Below are positions 41,201 through 48,993 of a stretch of 64,000 bases of DNA, one piece after another. A model generated the notes under the pieces. The model saw only the letters and a list, made by a program, of their open reading frames with translations, ran no database searches and had not been told where the DNA came from. The stretch is from Larkinella rosea (GTDB lineage Bacteria > Bacteroidota > Bacteroidia > Cytophagales > Spirosomataceae): the NCBI RefSeq assembly GCF_003858635.1, contig NZ_RQJO01000008.1, positions 310,001-374,000 of the forward strand. The letters are read 5' to 3'. A program made the translations under genes and the position numbers. Numbering within the stretch: position 1 is the stretch's first letter; every line of letters begins with the position of its first letter.

Positions 41201-42778
41201 CGGCAAACCGGATGTAATTTCTACTTTGGTAATGGAACCGTCCGGGTCTTCAAATGTAGCGGTTGGAATGTTGAACTCAAATGCTTTTTCGACGTAGGCT
41301 GTCTGATTCGGAATCGTCTTCACCACCCGGGGGTCCTGATTGGCATTGTCTTCCAGCCAGTCTTCGTTGATGACAATATTGACCGGTCTCCGTCCATTCT
41401 GGGCGTATTGTCTCGACCACTGATCACTGGCGCGATCCGGATCGGTGACGTCGTCCCGCACCATCGACGACAATTTATAACTGGTGCTACTACCGGTTTG
41501 TACCTGTGTAACCGGCTGAGACAATAACCCCCGGCTCACCACTTGTTGAATGAGTTGATTCAGCGATGGACGGGCATCCCAACCTCCGAAGTTGGCGAGG
41601 GTCACTAATCGGGCACCGTGTTCGAAACTTTCGGCAACCTGATCATAAAAGCGGCCTACAGACACACTATTACTGAACAAACCGTCTACCTCATTACAAA
41701 CCCAGCCTCCTGCCCGAATATTACTCCGGACAACGTCCATCGAATAGCGGTGATTGTAGTCGGGCCCGTCGTTGATTTTCAGGCCATCGGCGTTTTGGGC
41801 GAGACTTTTCAGGCCGAATGTCCCCCGCAAACCGCTCTGACGATCCCAAACGCAACCGTGCTGGTTGACAACCGGTATGGAACCGTTCACTTCTTTAACG
41901 GTCCGGGTGGTTTCGTCGATAAACCGCTTCAGCATCAGGTGACGGAAAACGTACCAGTCTTCACCCCAACGTCCGCGGTTAAAGGAAATGTACGGATCCT
42001 GCTGATTGTAGGGAGGAGGAACTACGGATTCCCAGCGGCTGAAATCACTGCCCCAGCGCCGGTTGAGAGCCTCCAGCGAAAACCGCCCCTGTAACCATTG
42101 CCGAAAACCCTGTTTCATGGGGTCGCTGTAATCGAACGGGATGGGATAGGACGGCCCGAATCCGTTCCGTTCGTTGCGGGGGGAATATTCGGCTTCCTGA
42201 ATGGGAGATGCCGTGACGGACATAAACAGCAATTGGTCCTGCTGCTGCAGGTATTGGAAATGTTGGGAAACCTGCCGTACAAAATCTTTGGCCAACTCAA
42301 GCGTAGGTTGGTGAGCAAAACTGAACTGAACCGCTCCACCAAAGCTCATTTTGCTATCATCACCGCCCTGCATGGTTTGTTCGGGATTCCAGAACCCATT
42401 GACCCGGTTTGGTTCCCGGGCCACCTGAATCCGGATGGCAACCTTCATTCCCATTCGCAAAGCCGTATTGACGTGAGAATCGACCACCCGCCAGTTGGGA
42501 GCACTGTTCCGGGTCGGATACACCTTGTCCCAGTGCACGGAAATTTCAGCCGCATTACACCCCATTCGACCCGCATTCTCGATCCGTTCGTCGTCTACCT
42601 GCGGATCATCTTCGTAATTGAAAACTACAATGGCGAGATAACGTTGACGTTCGGGAAGCTTGGGGGCAAAAGCAGGGCCTGTCGACGGTTCGGAGCCACC
42701 GAATGCTATTGCGTTCGTATAAACCAGGCTGAAAAGCAATAAAAACCTACTAAATGTTACGGTTAATGTCCTGATCAT
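35210..42778 (-). CDS. giant secreted protein: glycosidase-like head plus Ig/cadherin-like modules, T9SS target
   Basis: A 2522-aa protein. The signal peptide ends near AIAFGG. Residues about 40-470 look like a TIM-barrel glycosidase of the GH42 type (EISVHWDKVYPT, ASPIQEAEYSP with a possible acid Glu, GGWVCNEVDGLF with a possible nucleophile Glu). Then follow He_PIG/cadherin-like units (PDGSI, PDGRIVS, SGTP), two 80-aa units beginning LxxP.xxCxTG, and three copies of a module starting GNFEG(F/Y)LD, containing GWVWDANLPNTPL and ending KTLTC (about 1105-1215, 1420-1530, 1740-1852), interleaved with seven 95-aa NQPPVAP units. The end (VWNVYPNPVRDVINLTLP ... VIKVLKQ) is a T9SS type A tail. Likely a surface polysaccharide-binding or -degrading protein. 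Confidence 0.88.
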   Translation of the reverse strand: MIRTLTVTFSRFLLLFSLVYTNAIAFGGSEPSTGPAFAPKLPERQRYLAIVVFNYEDDPQVDDERIENAGRMGCNAAEISVHWDKVYPTRNSAPNWRVVDSHVNTALRMGMKVAIRIQVAREPNRVNGFWNPEQTMQGGDDSKMSFGGAVQFSFAHQPTLELAKDFVRQVSQHFQYLQQQDQLLFMSVTASPIQEAEYSPRNERNGFGPSYPIPFDYSDPMKQGFRQWLQGRFSLEALNRRWGSDFSRWESVVPPPYNQQDPYISFNRGRWGEDWYVFRHLMLKRFIDETTRTVKEVNGSIPVVNQHGCVWDRQSGLRGTFGLKSLAQNADGLKINDGPDYNHRYSMDVVRSNIRAGGWVCNEVDGLFSNSVSVGRFYDQVAESFEHGARLVTLANFGGWDARPSLNQLIQQVVSRGLLSQPVTQVQTGSSTSYKLSSMVRDDVTDPDRASDQWSRQYAQNGRRPVNIVINEDWLEDNANQDPRVVKTIPNQTAYVEKAFEFNIPTATFEDPDGSITKVEITSGLPAMGLSANGVTISGTPNATGTFTVTVRAFDNKNSSVSTQFQITVQGPNSNQAPVVNQPIADRSAVLGQNYSYRIPDETFKDPDGRIVSINVSDLPVGLAYDTQTLTISGKPTNEGVSTINLKATDDKGTSVSTSFKLTVTKQDDVNKPPVVSKPIPAQTATVGQNFSYVISNETFSDPDGQITSLEVTGLSNGLTYDADSRTIRGTPVTAGTITVKVKANDNKGASVTTEFRFTINPATSPEQLAILEPTVDCNTGESKFRTSGGDGTKIEFKVVGITNDWTANTSFTIAPWLRNGSTFDIQARQSGKEIKFTYTTPCKGYEPPTLAKPMADQSYPVGQFFILKIPPETFLGSTPLNVLVSALPEGLAYDVGTDAISGTPTKAGVTTITVTATDDRGAKVEDVFVLTIRDNGTAPLAITAPTLNCQTGRLTINTTGGNGSAITYSIPGIADWNSNPAFTIGADKLSGTELRLLARQGDREVSYTYTTTCSPPGSSTLADQTIYIGESYSYTLPDPGAGITYKVDGLPNGLAYASANRTISGSPTQTGTTTVSIRATDDKGNTVGSLTFKLIVVSKSTTPVTGNFEGFLDLVSCISISGWVWDANLPNTPLTVEFLVGPTLASARLLGSVVANISRQDLRDNGKGNGNHGYSWDTPNELKDNQTYSIWARVQGSTYLLKGAPKTLTCAGSTTTPPTNQPPVAPTVAGLTATATVAYQTTLPVFTDPENGALTYAMTGLPAGLNFDAISRGLAGTVATAGTYKLTYSATDNQGAKTSIDITLTVNAAPGGSNPTTNQPPVAPNLTSLTATVNVAYLTMIPAFTDPEGGALTYTMTGLPAGLNFDAISRGLAGTVATAGTYKLTYSATDNQGAKTSIDITFTVNTTSGGTTPTTPTTVVTGNFEGFLDLVSCVSISGWVWDANLPNTPLTVEFLVGPTLASARLVGSTVSNIFRQDLRDNGKGNGNHGYRWETPDELKNNQTYSIWGRVLGSTYLLKGSPKTLTCTGSTTTPTNPTTNQPPVAPNLSSLTATANVAYLTMIPAFTDPEGGALTYTMAGLPAGLNFDAISRGLAGTVTTAGTYKLTYSATDNQGAKTSIDITFTVNASGGSNPTTNQPPVAPTAPSLTATATVAYQTTLPVFTDPENGPLTYAISGLPAGLNFDPVSRGLAGTVATAGTYKLTYSATDNQGAKTSVDITLTVNAAPGGTTPTTPTTVVTGNFEGYLDQLSCVNISGWVWDANLPNTPLTVEFLVGPTLASARLLGSVVANISRQDLRDNGKGNGNHGYSWDTPNELKDNQTYSIWARVQGSTYLLKGAPKTLTCAGSTTTPPTNQPPVAPTVAGLTATATVAYQTTLPVFTDPENGALTYAMTGLPAGLNFDAISRGLAGTVATAGTYKLTYSATDNQGAKTSIDITLTVNAAPGGSNPTTNQPPVAPNLTSLTATVNVAYLTMIPAFTDPEGGALTYTMTGLPAGLNFDAISRGLAGTVATAGTYKLTYSATDNQGAKTSVDITLTVNAAPGGSTPTNQPPVAPTVAGLTATATVAYQTVLPVFTDPENGALTYTISGLPAGLNFDPVSRGLAGTVATSGTYKLTYSATDNQGAKTSVEITLTVNPASTTPTTPDLVVLAPDYDCQTGRITFRTSGGDNTPIEYRAAGVTDWTTNATQTLYLTMRKGSTFDIEARQGQKVAKYTYTTACSDGKSPISDQVITKGLFYTFTLPEPGAGNQLEVSGLPDGINFNASNRTASGKPQIAGDYTVTVKSTGSDQKSSSITFRLTVREPQLTVQMMKAGNAASRQIIQELTDNSSIGITNLPERINFFCTSNVPVGSISFELTGSTPNNYVDNQAPFGLFGDDDGFKPQTGAYVLRLSAFTGANGSGELIITRNIAFSFVPGGGRIGVQSDLTSAEKPGDVWNVYPNPVRDVINLTLPDRSGSATPYRYSLSSATGNQWELQGNHVDSSQLKTVLDVKNLHLPSGLYFLQVLGEGGVLKVIKVLKQ
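36708..37517 (-). repeat. 810-bp direct repeat, copy 2 (inside the giant gene)
   Basis: Near-identical to 38610-39419 with a constant offset of 1902 nt and only scattered single-base differences. It encodes one GNFEG module plus parts of the flanking NQPPVAP units. 1902 is a multiple of three (634 codons), so recombination between copies keeps the frame. Confidence 0.88.
38610..39419 (-). repeat. 810-bp direct repeat, copy 1 (inside the giant gene)
   Basis: Partner of 36708-37517. The middle GNFEG module (about 38190-38520) is clearly more divergent than these two, so the duplication was of a block of at least two modules, followed by drift or gene conversion. Confidence 0.88.
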
Positions 42779-43285
42779 CAGTGCGATGGGGTATATTTTA
42801 CATGGGTTTCCAGCCTGATGAGACTACACGAAATCTTAATACGGAAATCCATCGTTTCCGTACCATCCACTCGGGTATTCATCTCAGGCTTGCTTCGGTG
42901 GATCAATCTTAAAAAGAGAAAGAATCTCTGTCTGATAAACCGAATGAAAGAATTGATTAGCAGTCAGATTATCGATTAATCTGCCGTAATTCGACTTTGA
43001 TAAGTATGAAAGACAAAAATCATTCCAATGTAGTTGGCACTATGGAATGAAACCCGAATGGACCCTGTCCGTTGCGAAAGTTGAAAGCTAACGAATGGAC
43101 AAATGAGGGATCTGTTATTGGTATAAAATAGATACCAATAAAAACACTGCCATTATATGGCATACATCCGCTATTTGGTGAGCGAAGAATGTTTCCAAAA
43201 ATTGTGCATCCGGCGCTCGAATTTATTATACGGTAGCAAAATCGTAAACTTTAAGTTTGCATAATGTTAGTAAGTGGTAACATAA
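42779..43285. promoter_or_regulatory. 507-nt region upstream of the giant gene with two palindromes
   Basis: AT-rich, without a convincing ORF. It holds a perfect 10-bp inverted repeat with 7-nt spacer (43115-43124 / 43132-43141, TTATTGGTAT and complement) and, 6 nt away, the palindrome TGCCAT-TAT-ATGGCA (43148-43162). These look like regulator sites for the giant gene (minus). Neither is followed by a T-run, so they are not good terminators for the gene at 43286. Confidence 0.5.
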
Positions 43286-44395
43286 TTAGAGCGTCAGAAT
43301 GGTTTTTTGCCATTTTTTGACCTGAATAGCCGCATCGAACTGGTGACTTCGCTCGATCAGCAGCTCAGTTTTGTAGGAATCCGGATTGTTCATTATATAC
43401 AGCATGGCCTTGCGGAACAGCTCGGGGGTTGGATAATCGACCAGTTCGCCCATTCCCGGCACAATAAACTCCCGGGCTCCGCCCGCGTTGGGCGCCACCA
43501 GCGGTTTTCCGAGCGAGGCCGCTTCGGTCATAATCTTACCGAACGGTTCTTCGCGGGAAGTCATCACCAGGCCATCGGAGAGTTGCAGGTAATTGTAATA
43601 GTCGTCGGTCTGCACATCGACGAAGCTCATGTTGGGCAGGTTCAGGGCTCTGGTCTGGCAATCGACGAGGTAGTTCAAACCGGTTGGGGTTGAGTTGCCC
43701 ATCCAGATGAAGTGACACGGAACATCGGCCAGCGCCTGGGCGATAAACGGAAAAAGATCGACGCCTTTCCGGTAAATTCGCGTGCCCACCATCGTCCAGA
43801 CAAAGGCTCCCGGTGCGATATTGAGTTTTTGCCGGAGTTCAGCAACGCGCTGTTCCGAAATATTCTTCTTGCTCAGGTCGACAATCGGGTACAGCAAAGC
43901 GGTTTTTTTGGCTCCCATCACCGTTGCCAGATCACAGATTTGCTGCGCTACCCCGATCACCAGATCCGAATACGTCATGGAATGCGCCATGGAATCGTAC
44001 GAAATCGACTCGAAAGAGGAATGCAACTCGTGAATCTGCGAAATCACTTTCACGCCCAGTTGCTCGGCCAGTTTCGAAAGGGGAAACATGAGGACGGTAT
44101 TCAGATACCAATAATCGGCCTTAAACTCGTTCTGAACTTTCCGGATGTAGTTTTCGTATACTTTTACGCCCATTGCGTGCGTCACTTTGGAGTAAACCTT
44201 CCGGGCAAATCCGCGCTTGAAAGGCGATATAAACAGCGGAATATCAGCTGGTAATTCGGCCGTCAACGGCCCCCGTTCCTCGCTGAACAGAGCTGCCTGG
44301 ATTTGTTGTCGATCAAAATTTTTCAGGTACGTCCACAACACAACTTCCGAACCGGTAAACGAACCGTAGGGCGTAAAGAATAGTATTTTTTTCAT
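43286..44395 (-). CDS. GT4-family glycosyltransferase
   Basis: A 369-aa GT-B fold enzyme. The N-terminus MKKILFFTPYGSFTGSEVVLW fits an acceptor-binding domain with a Gly-rich loop. The C-terminal half has the GT4 donor signature: MVGTRIYRKGVDLFPF, then SREEPFGKIMTEAASLGKPLVAPNAGG with the E-x7-E motif. There is no signal peptide; it acts on the cytoplasmic face. Donor and acceptor are unknown. It is a single gene, divergent from the reductase at 44635. Confidence 0.85.
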   Translation of the reverse strand: MKKILFFTPYGSFTGSEVVLWTYLKNFDRQQIQAALFSEERGPLTAELPADIPLFISPFKRGFARKVYSKVTHAMGVKVYENYIRKVQNEFKADYWYLNTVLMFPLSKLAEQLGVKVISQIHELHSSFESISYDSMAHSMTYSDLVIGVAQQICDLATVMGAKKTALLYPIVDLSKKNISEQRVAELRQKLNIAPGAFVWTMVGTRIYRKGVDLFPFIAQALADVPCHFIWMGNSTPTGLNYLVDCQTRALNLPNMSFVDVQTDDYYNYLQLSDGLVMTSREEPFGKIMTEAASLGKPLVAPNAGGAREFIVPGMGELVDYPTPELFRKAMLYIMNNPDSYKTELLIERSHQFDAAIQVKKWQKTILTL

Positions 44396-44634
44396 GTATC
44401 GAAAGGTACTTCGGATGCGAATATCCGCCTAAAAAAACAGAAACCGGCAATGCAAACGGAAATTTGACCCAAAGAACGGCAAACCGGAACCGTCAACAAT
44501 TTGTTACCCGAACGATTGACAATTCAATCGTATATTGCGGTTTCGTTGTTACACCGGTTTTCTGACTGGTTTCCTGCACTGATGTGTACCGCCGATAAAT
44601 CAAGAATAGTAATCGCTCCGGCGATAATGGCATT

Positions 44635-45699
44635 ATGGCAAATCGTTATTTTCTGAAAGTAAAAGAAGTGGTTCGGCAAACCCCGGACGCTATTACCATT
44701 CATTTCTGGCACCCACTCAATGAAGTCATCCGGTATCAGCCCGGCCAGTACCTAACTTTTATTCTGCCTTTTGATGGCCAAAAAGTGCGTCGGTCGTATT
44801 CGATGTCTAGCTCTCCGCATACGGATGTGTCGCTGGCTGTGACGGTTAAGCGGCTTCCGGGTGGAACGGTTTCCAATTTTCTGTGCGATACCGCAAAACC
44901 AGGCGAAACCTACGAAACCCTCGAGCCGCTGGGCACTTTTGTACCGAAACTGGACCCTAAAAACCAACGTCGGGTCGTTCTGATCGGGGCCGGAAGCGGA
45001 ATCACTCCCCTGATTTCGATGATCAAATCCATTTTGCACGTGGAACCCCGAACGCAGCTCTGGCTGATCTACGGCAATCGAAACCGCTCGTCGATCATTT
45101 TTGAAAAAGAACTGAACGAACTGGTTCGGCAATCGGGCGGGCGGTTTCGGGTAACCTATATGCTGAGCCAGCCGGAAGCGGACTGGACCGGGCTGGCAGG
45201 CCGTTTGAACCAGTCGGCTATGCTAAAATTACTGGAAGAACTGCCAATTGATGATACGCGCCAAACAGAATTCTATATTTGTGGTCCCGACGGTTTGATG
45301 GACGAAGCCCGCGGGGCGCTCAAACTGCTGAATGTACCGACCGATCAGGTGCATAAAGAAAGTTTTGCAACGTCTCCGCACGAACCGCACGGTTCCGTTG
45401 TCGAAGAAGAAACCGCTCCTATGTCGAGTCCAGAAGTTACCATTTTATACGAAGGCAGTGAATACAAGTTTACTGTAGAACCGCACCAGACGATTCTGGA
45501 AGCCGCCCTGGAATTGGACATCGACCTGCCTTATTCCTGCCAGGCGGGCATGTGCACGGCCTGCATGGGCCGGTGTTTATCGGGCAAAGTGCACCTGGAC
45601 GAAGAAGACGGTTTGGCCGAATCCGAACTGAGTGCCGGTTATATTCTAACCTGCGTGGCGCATCCCCTCACCAATGACGTCGTAATTGAAATCGAATAA
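44635..45699 (+). CDS. PaaE-type flavin/2Fe-2S oxidoreductase
   Basis: A 354-aa reductase with three domains: FAD-binding (1-100, RRSYSMSSSP), NAD(P)-binding (105-235, LIGAGSGITPLISMI and YICGPDGLMDEA), and a plant-type 2Fe-2S ferredoxin (265-354, PYSCQAGMCTACMGRC ... LTCVAHP with four Cys). It passes electrons from NAD(P)H to an oxygenase, as PaaE does in phenylacetyl-CoA epoxidase. No oxygenase component lies nearby, so the partner is unknown. The stop overlaps the next start by one nucleotide (TAATG), so translation is coupled to the peptidase. Confidence 0.88.
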   Translation: MANRYFLKVKEVVRQTPDAITIHFWHPLNEVIRYQPGQYLTFILPFDGQKVRRSYSMSSSPHTDVSLAVTVKRLPGGTVSNFLCDTAKPGETYETLEPLGTFVPKLDPKNQRRVVLIGAGSGITPLISMIKSILHVEPRTQLWLIYGNRNRSSIIFEKELNELVRQSGGRFRVTYMLSQPEADWTGLAGRLNQSAMLKLLEELPIDDTRQTEFYICGPDGLMDEARGALKLLNVPTDQVHKESFATSPHEPHGSVVEEETAPMSSPEVTILYEGSEYKFTVEPHQTILEAALELDIDLPYSCQAGMCTACMGRCLSGKVHLDEEDGLAESELSAGYILTCVAHPLTNDVVIEIE

Positions 45700-47486
45700 T
45701 GGAACCTGTTTTAGCAATTCCGGCCCGCCCGGCCCGGCCATTTATTGGCGAAGATTTTGTCCTGAACACCTGGAATGATGTAAAACCGCTCTATGACAAC
45801 CTCGTGGACCGGCCGATCAAAAACGCAGCCGAATTGCGTCAGTGGCTGGCCGACCGGAGTGAACTGGAGTCGTATCTGTCCGAAAACTTTGCCTGGCGGT
45901 ACATCCGGATGACCTGCGACACGTCCGATGCCGACCTGATCGACCGGTTTAATTTTTTCATTACCGAGATTCAGCCGCAGTTGTCGGTCTACGAGAATAC
46001 GCTCGACCTGCGAACCGTCGAAAGTCCTTACCTGGCCGAATTGAAGGACGAAGGGATTGCTATTGCCCTGCGCGGCATGAAAAAAGCGATCGAGATTTTT
46101 CGCGACGAAAATATTCCGCTGCAAACCGATATTCAGTCCGAACAACGCAAGTACGGAGCGCTGGTCGGCGCCATGACCATTGAGCTGGAAAATGCGGACG
46201 GGGTGCCGGAAGAAATCACGCTGCCGCAGGCCAGTACGCTGCTGCAGTCGCCCGATCGGATTCTGCGCGAAAAAGTCTGGCGGAAAGTTCAGGAACGGCG
46301 GTATGAAGACAAGGCCTCGCTGGATGAGTTGTACGACCGCCTGGTGGATTTGCGGCATCAGGTGGCCGTCAATGCCGGTTTCGCTAATTTCCGCGATTAC
46401 ATGTTTGCTGCGATGGGCCGGTTTGACTACACCCCGCAGGACTGTTTCGATTTTCACACCTCGGTTTCAAAAGCCGTCGTGCCACTGCTGGATCAACTCG
46501 CGCTGGAGCGTCAGCAGAAGCTGATGCAGACCGATCCGTCTTTCGATGTGCTGCGCCCCTGGGATGCCAAAGTGGATCCCGACGGTTTTCCGGCCCTGAA
46601 ACCGTTTGAAACCGGCACTGAACTGCTGAACAAAACCATCACCTGTTTCAGCCGGCTCGATGCTGCCGTCGGCCATTCGTACCTGAGTAACTGCCTGCGT
46701 ATCATGAAGGCGATGGGCCACCTGGATCTCGAATCGCGGAAAGGAAAAGCACCGGGCGGTTACAATTATCCGCTGGAGGAAATTGGCGTTCCGTTCATTT
46801 TCATGAATGCAACCTCGAGCCTGCGCGATCTGGTGACGATGGTGCACGAGGGTGGCCACGCGGTCCACTCGTTTCTGACCCGCGATCTGCCGCTGAAACC
46901 GTTCCGCAATCCGCCGATGGAAGTGGCCGAACTGGCGTCGATGTCGATGGAATTGCTGACGATGGATTACTGGGATGTGTTTTTTGAAGATCCCGAAGAA
47001 TTGAAACGGGCTAAAATCCAGCATCTGGAGTCGATCATCGAAACCCTGCCGTGGGTGGCCACCATTGATAAATTCCAGCACTGGGTGTATGAAACAGCCG
47101 CCGGGCCCGCAGCCGCGCAACCGGATGAAGAGCGCCAAACGGCCTGGATGCGCATTTTTGAAGCCTTTTCGGATACGGTTACCAACTGGGAAGGGCTGGA
47201 AAAATACGAAGCGTGTAGCTGGCAGAAACAGCTGCACCTATACGAAGTGCCGTTTTATTACATCGAATACGGCATTGCTCAACTGGGTGCGATTGGCGTC
47301 TGGATGAATTTTCGCCAGGACAAACAAAAAGGACTTCAGGGCTATTTGAATGCGCTGAAACTGGGGTATACAGCGCCCATTCGGGAAATCTACCGGGCCG
47401 CCGACGTTCCCTTCGATTTTTCGGAGGAACACATCGGACGCCTGATCCGGTTTGTCTGGGCCGAAATCGAACGATTGAAAAACTAG
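45699..47486 (+). CDS. M3-family oligoendopeptidase (PepF-like)
   Basis: A 595-aa zinc metallopeptidase. The active-site HEGGH is visible in MVHEGGHAVHSFL, and the third ligand Glu lies in the EVAELASMSMELL helix about 25 residues on. There is no signal peptide, so it is cytoplasmic and likely cleaves short peptides. Length fits the PepF branch. It is translationally coupled to the reductase gene upstream, an odd functional pairing that I cannot explain. Confidence 0.92.
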   Translation: MEPVLAIPARPARPFIGEDFVLNTWNDVKPLYDNLVDRPIKNAAELRQWLADRSELESYLSENFAWRYIRMTCDTSDADLIDRFNFFITEIQPQLSVYENTLDLRTVESPYLAELKDEGIAIALRGMKKAIEIFRDENIPLQTDIQSEQRKYGALVGAMTIELENADGVPEEITLPQASTLLQSPDRILREKVWRKVQERRYEDKASLDELYDRLVDLRHQVAVNAGFANFRDYMFAAMGRFDYTPQDCFDFHTSVSKAVVPLLDQLALERQQKLMQTDPSFDVLRPWDAKVDPDGFPALKPFETGTELLNKTITCFSRLDAAVGHSYLSNCLRIMKAMGHLDLESRKGKAPGGYNYPLEEIGVPFIFMNATSSLRDLVTMVHEGGHAVHSFLTRDLPLKPFRNPPMEVAELASMSMELLTMDYWDVFFEDPEELKRAKIQHLESIIETLPWVATIDKFQHWVYETAAGPAAAQPDEERQTAWMRIFEAFSDTVTNWEGLEKYEACSWQKQLHLYEVPFYYIEYGIAQLGAIGVWMNFRQDKQKGLQGYLNALKLGYTAPIREIYRAADVPFDFSEEHIGRLIRFVWAEIERLKN

Positions 47487-47622
47487 GGCTTTTTACCCAA
47501 AAACCAGTACAGGAAACGGGGATGCGCTAAAGCCGGAGGTAAAAAAGTACCTTTGTGATTATAAAATGGGATAGACCGGGAAAAGCCGATCATTCACAGA
47601 ATGATAAAAGTTTGAAGTATTA

Positions 47623-47653
47623 TTGGCGATTTGACCGCTTGTCTATAGTTTTG
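47623..47653 (+). promoter_or_regulatory. Bacteroidota-type promoter for the small lipoprotein
   Basis: TTG at 47623-47625 and TAGTTTTG at 47646-47653, 20 nt apart; the ATG at 47678 is 24 nt downstream. Confidence 0.6.
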
Positions 47654-47677
47654 TACTAAATTTTGTAAATCGATTGT

Positions 47678-47914
47678 ATGAAAGGTCTTTTGAACATAGG
47701 CGTATTTTTGCTGGTTGCTGGTTCGCTGGCATCCTGTGATTACCAAAAATATAACACCATCCGCCAGAAAGATGTCCGGGCGGGCGATTCGTATGTTTAC
47801 GGCCCCGGCCTTGACTCAGCCGCCGTTCAGACGACGTATAAATACGCTTCCCGTCCTGAACTGGCTGATCGGACCAACAAGATTCGTCAGAAATTATTCA
47901 GCCCGGGCAAATAA
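47678..47914 (+). CDS. small lipoprotein (78 aa)
   Basis: MKGLLNIGVFLLVAGSLASCDYQ is a lipoprotein signal with lipobox LASC (Cys20). The mature part of 59 residues is hydrophilic (KYNTIRQKDVRAGDSYVYGPG ... RTNKIRQKLFSPGK). A good promoter precedes it. There is no recognised family. Confidence 0.7.
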   Translation: MKGLLNIGVFLLVAGSLASCDYQKYNTIRQKDVRAGDSYVYGPGLDSAAVQTTYKYASRPELADRTNKIRQKLFSPGK

Positions 47915-48038
47915 GCAGGCCGCTTTCCAGTTATAATATCCACACGTGTGTTCTCTATCCGACCAGCAGCCGCTACCGGCTCTTCCTACATTCATAAGCC
48001 TTTAACCGTGTTCAAAAACAAAACCAGCGTTTTGGCTT

Positions 48039-48779
48039 ATGTATAATGGCAAAAAAGCAGTCGTAGTGTTACCGGCCTACCGGGCTGCACTGACGCTTGA
48101 ACGAACCTTCCGCGAAATTCCGTTCGACCTGATCGACGAGGTGATTCTGGTGGACGATGCCAGTCCCGACAATACCGTTGAAGAAGCCCGTCGGCTGGGC
48201 ATCCGGCACATCATTCGGCACGAAAAAAACCGGGGATACGGCGGTAATCAGAAATCCTGCTACGGCAAAGCCCTGGAGTTAAATGCCGACATCGTGGTGA
48301 TGTTGCACCCTGATTACCAGTATACACCCAAACTCATTACGGCCATGGTCAGTCTCATTGGCAATGAGCTGTATCCCGTCGTTTTCGGTTCGCGGATTTT
48401 GGGAAAAGGAGCGCTGAAAGGCGGTATGCCCCTTTATAAGTACGTCGCCAACCGGTTTCTGACCTTCACCCAAAACGTGCTGATGAACCAGAAACTGTCG
48501 GAATACCACACCGGTTACCGGGCGTTCTCGGGCGAAGTACTGCGCAGCCTCGACTTTACGCACAACTCCGACGACTTTATCTTCGACAACGAAATGATTG
48601 CCCAGATTTTTTACAAGGGCCACGAGATTGCCGAAGTAACCTGCCCCACCAAATACTTTGAAGAAGCCTCTTCCATCAATTTCCGGCGGAGTAGTATTTA
48701 CGGTTTAGGCGTGCTGAAAGTATCCTTGTTTTACCGACTGACAAAGTGGGGCCTGATGAACTGGAAGGTGCTGAAATAG
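48039..48779 (+). CDS. GT2-family glycosyltransferase (DPM1-like)
   Basis: A 246-aa GT-A fold enzyme: KKAVVVLPAYRAALTLERTF, VILVDDASPDNTVEEA (nucleotide-binding Asp pair), NRGYGGNQKSCYGKAL and VVMLHPDYQYTPKLI, where the usual DxD-like Asp is in HPDYQ. FGSRILGKGALKGGMP and YHTGYRAFSGEVL are typical of dolichyl/undecaprenyl-phosphate glycosyltransferases and their relatives. No C-terminal membrane segments are present. It starts the glycan gene group 48-55.6 kb. Confidence 0.88.
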   Translation: MYNGKKAVVVLPAYRAALTLERTFREIPFDLIDEVILVDDASPDNTVEEARRLGIRHIIRHEKNRGYGGNQKSCYGKALELNADIVVMLHPDYQYTPKLITAMVSLIGNELYPVVFGSRILGKGALKGGMPLYKYVANRFLTFTQNVLMNQKLSEYHTGYRAFSGEVLRSLDFTHNSDDFIFDNEMIAQIFYKGHEIAEVTCPTKYFEEASSINFRRSSIYGLGVLKVSLFYRLTKWGLMNWKVLK

Positions 48780-48847
48780 CCGCCTGATGAACTTTTATCC
48801 GGTTATTATTTTTGTGTGATAACAAGACCGTTTTTAGGGAACGGGCA

Positions 48848-48876
48848 TTGTGCATACCTAAAATGCTCTAACTTTG
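48848..48876 (+). promoter_or_regulatory. Bacteroidota-type promoter for the epimerase gene
   Basis: TTG at 48848-48850 and TAACTTTG at 48869-48876, 18 nt apart; the ATG at 48994 is 117 nt downstream. Confidence 0.6.
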
Positions 48877-48993
48877 CGAACCATTTTGTTGTAAATCAAG
48901 GGTCAAAGGCTGCTACTTGTTTCTAGAATCCAAGATTTTCAGCACCAGACCATATTCTCACGTATTGTACTTTTTCTGTAAACACCGACTTTT

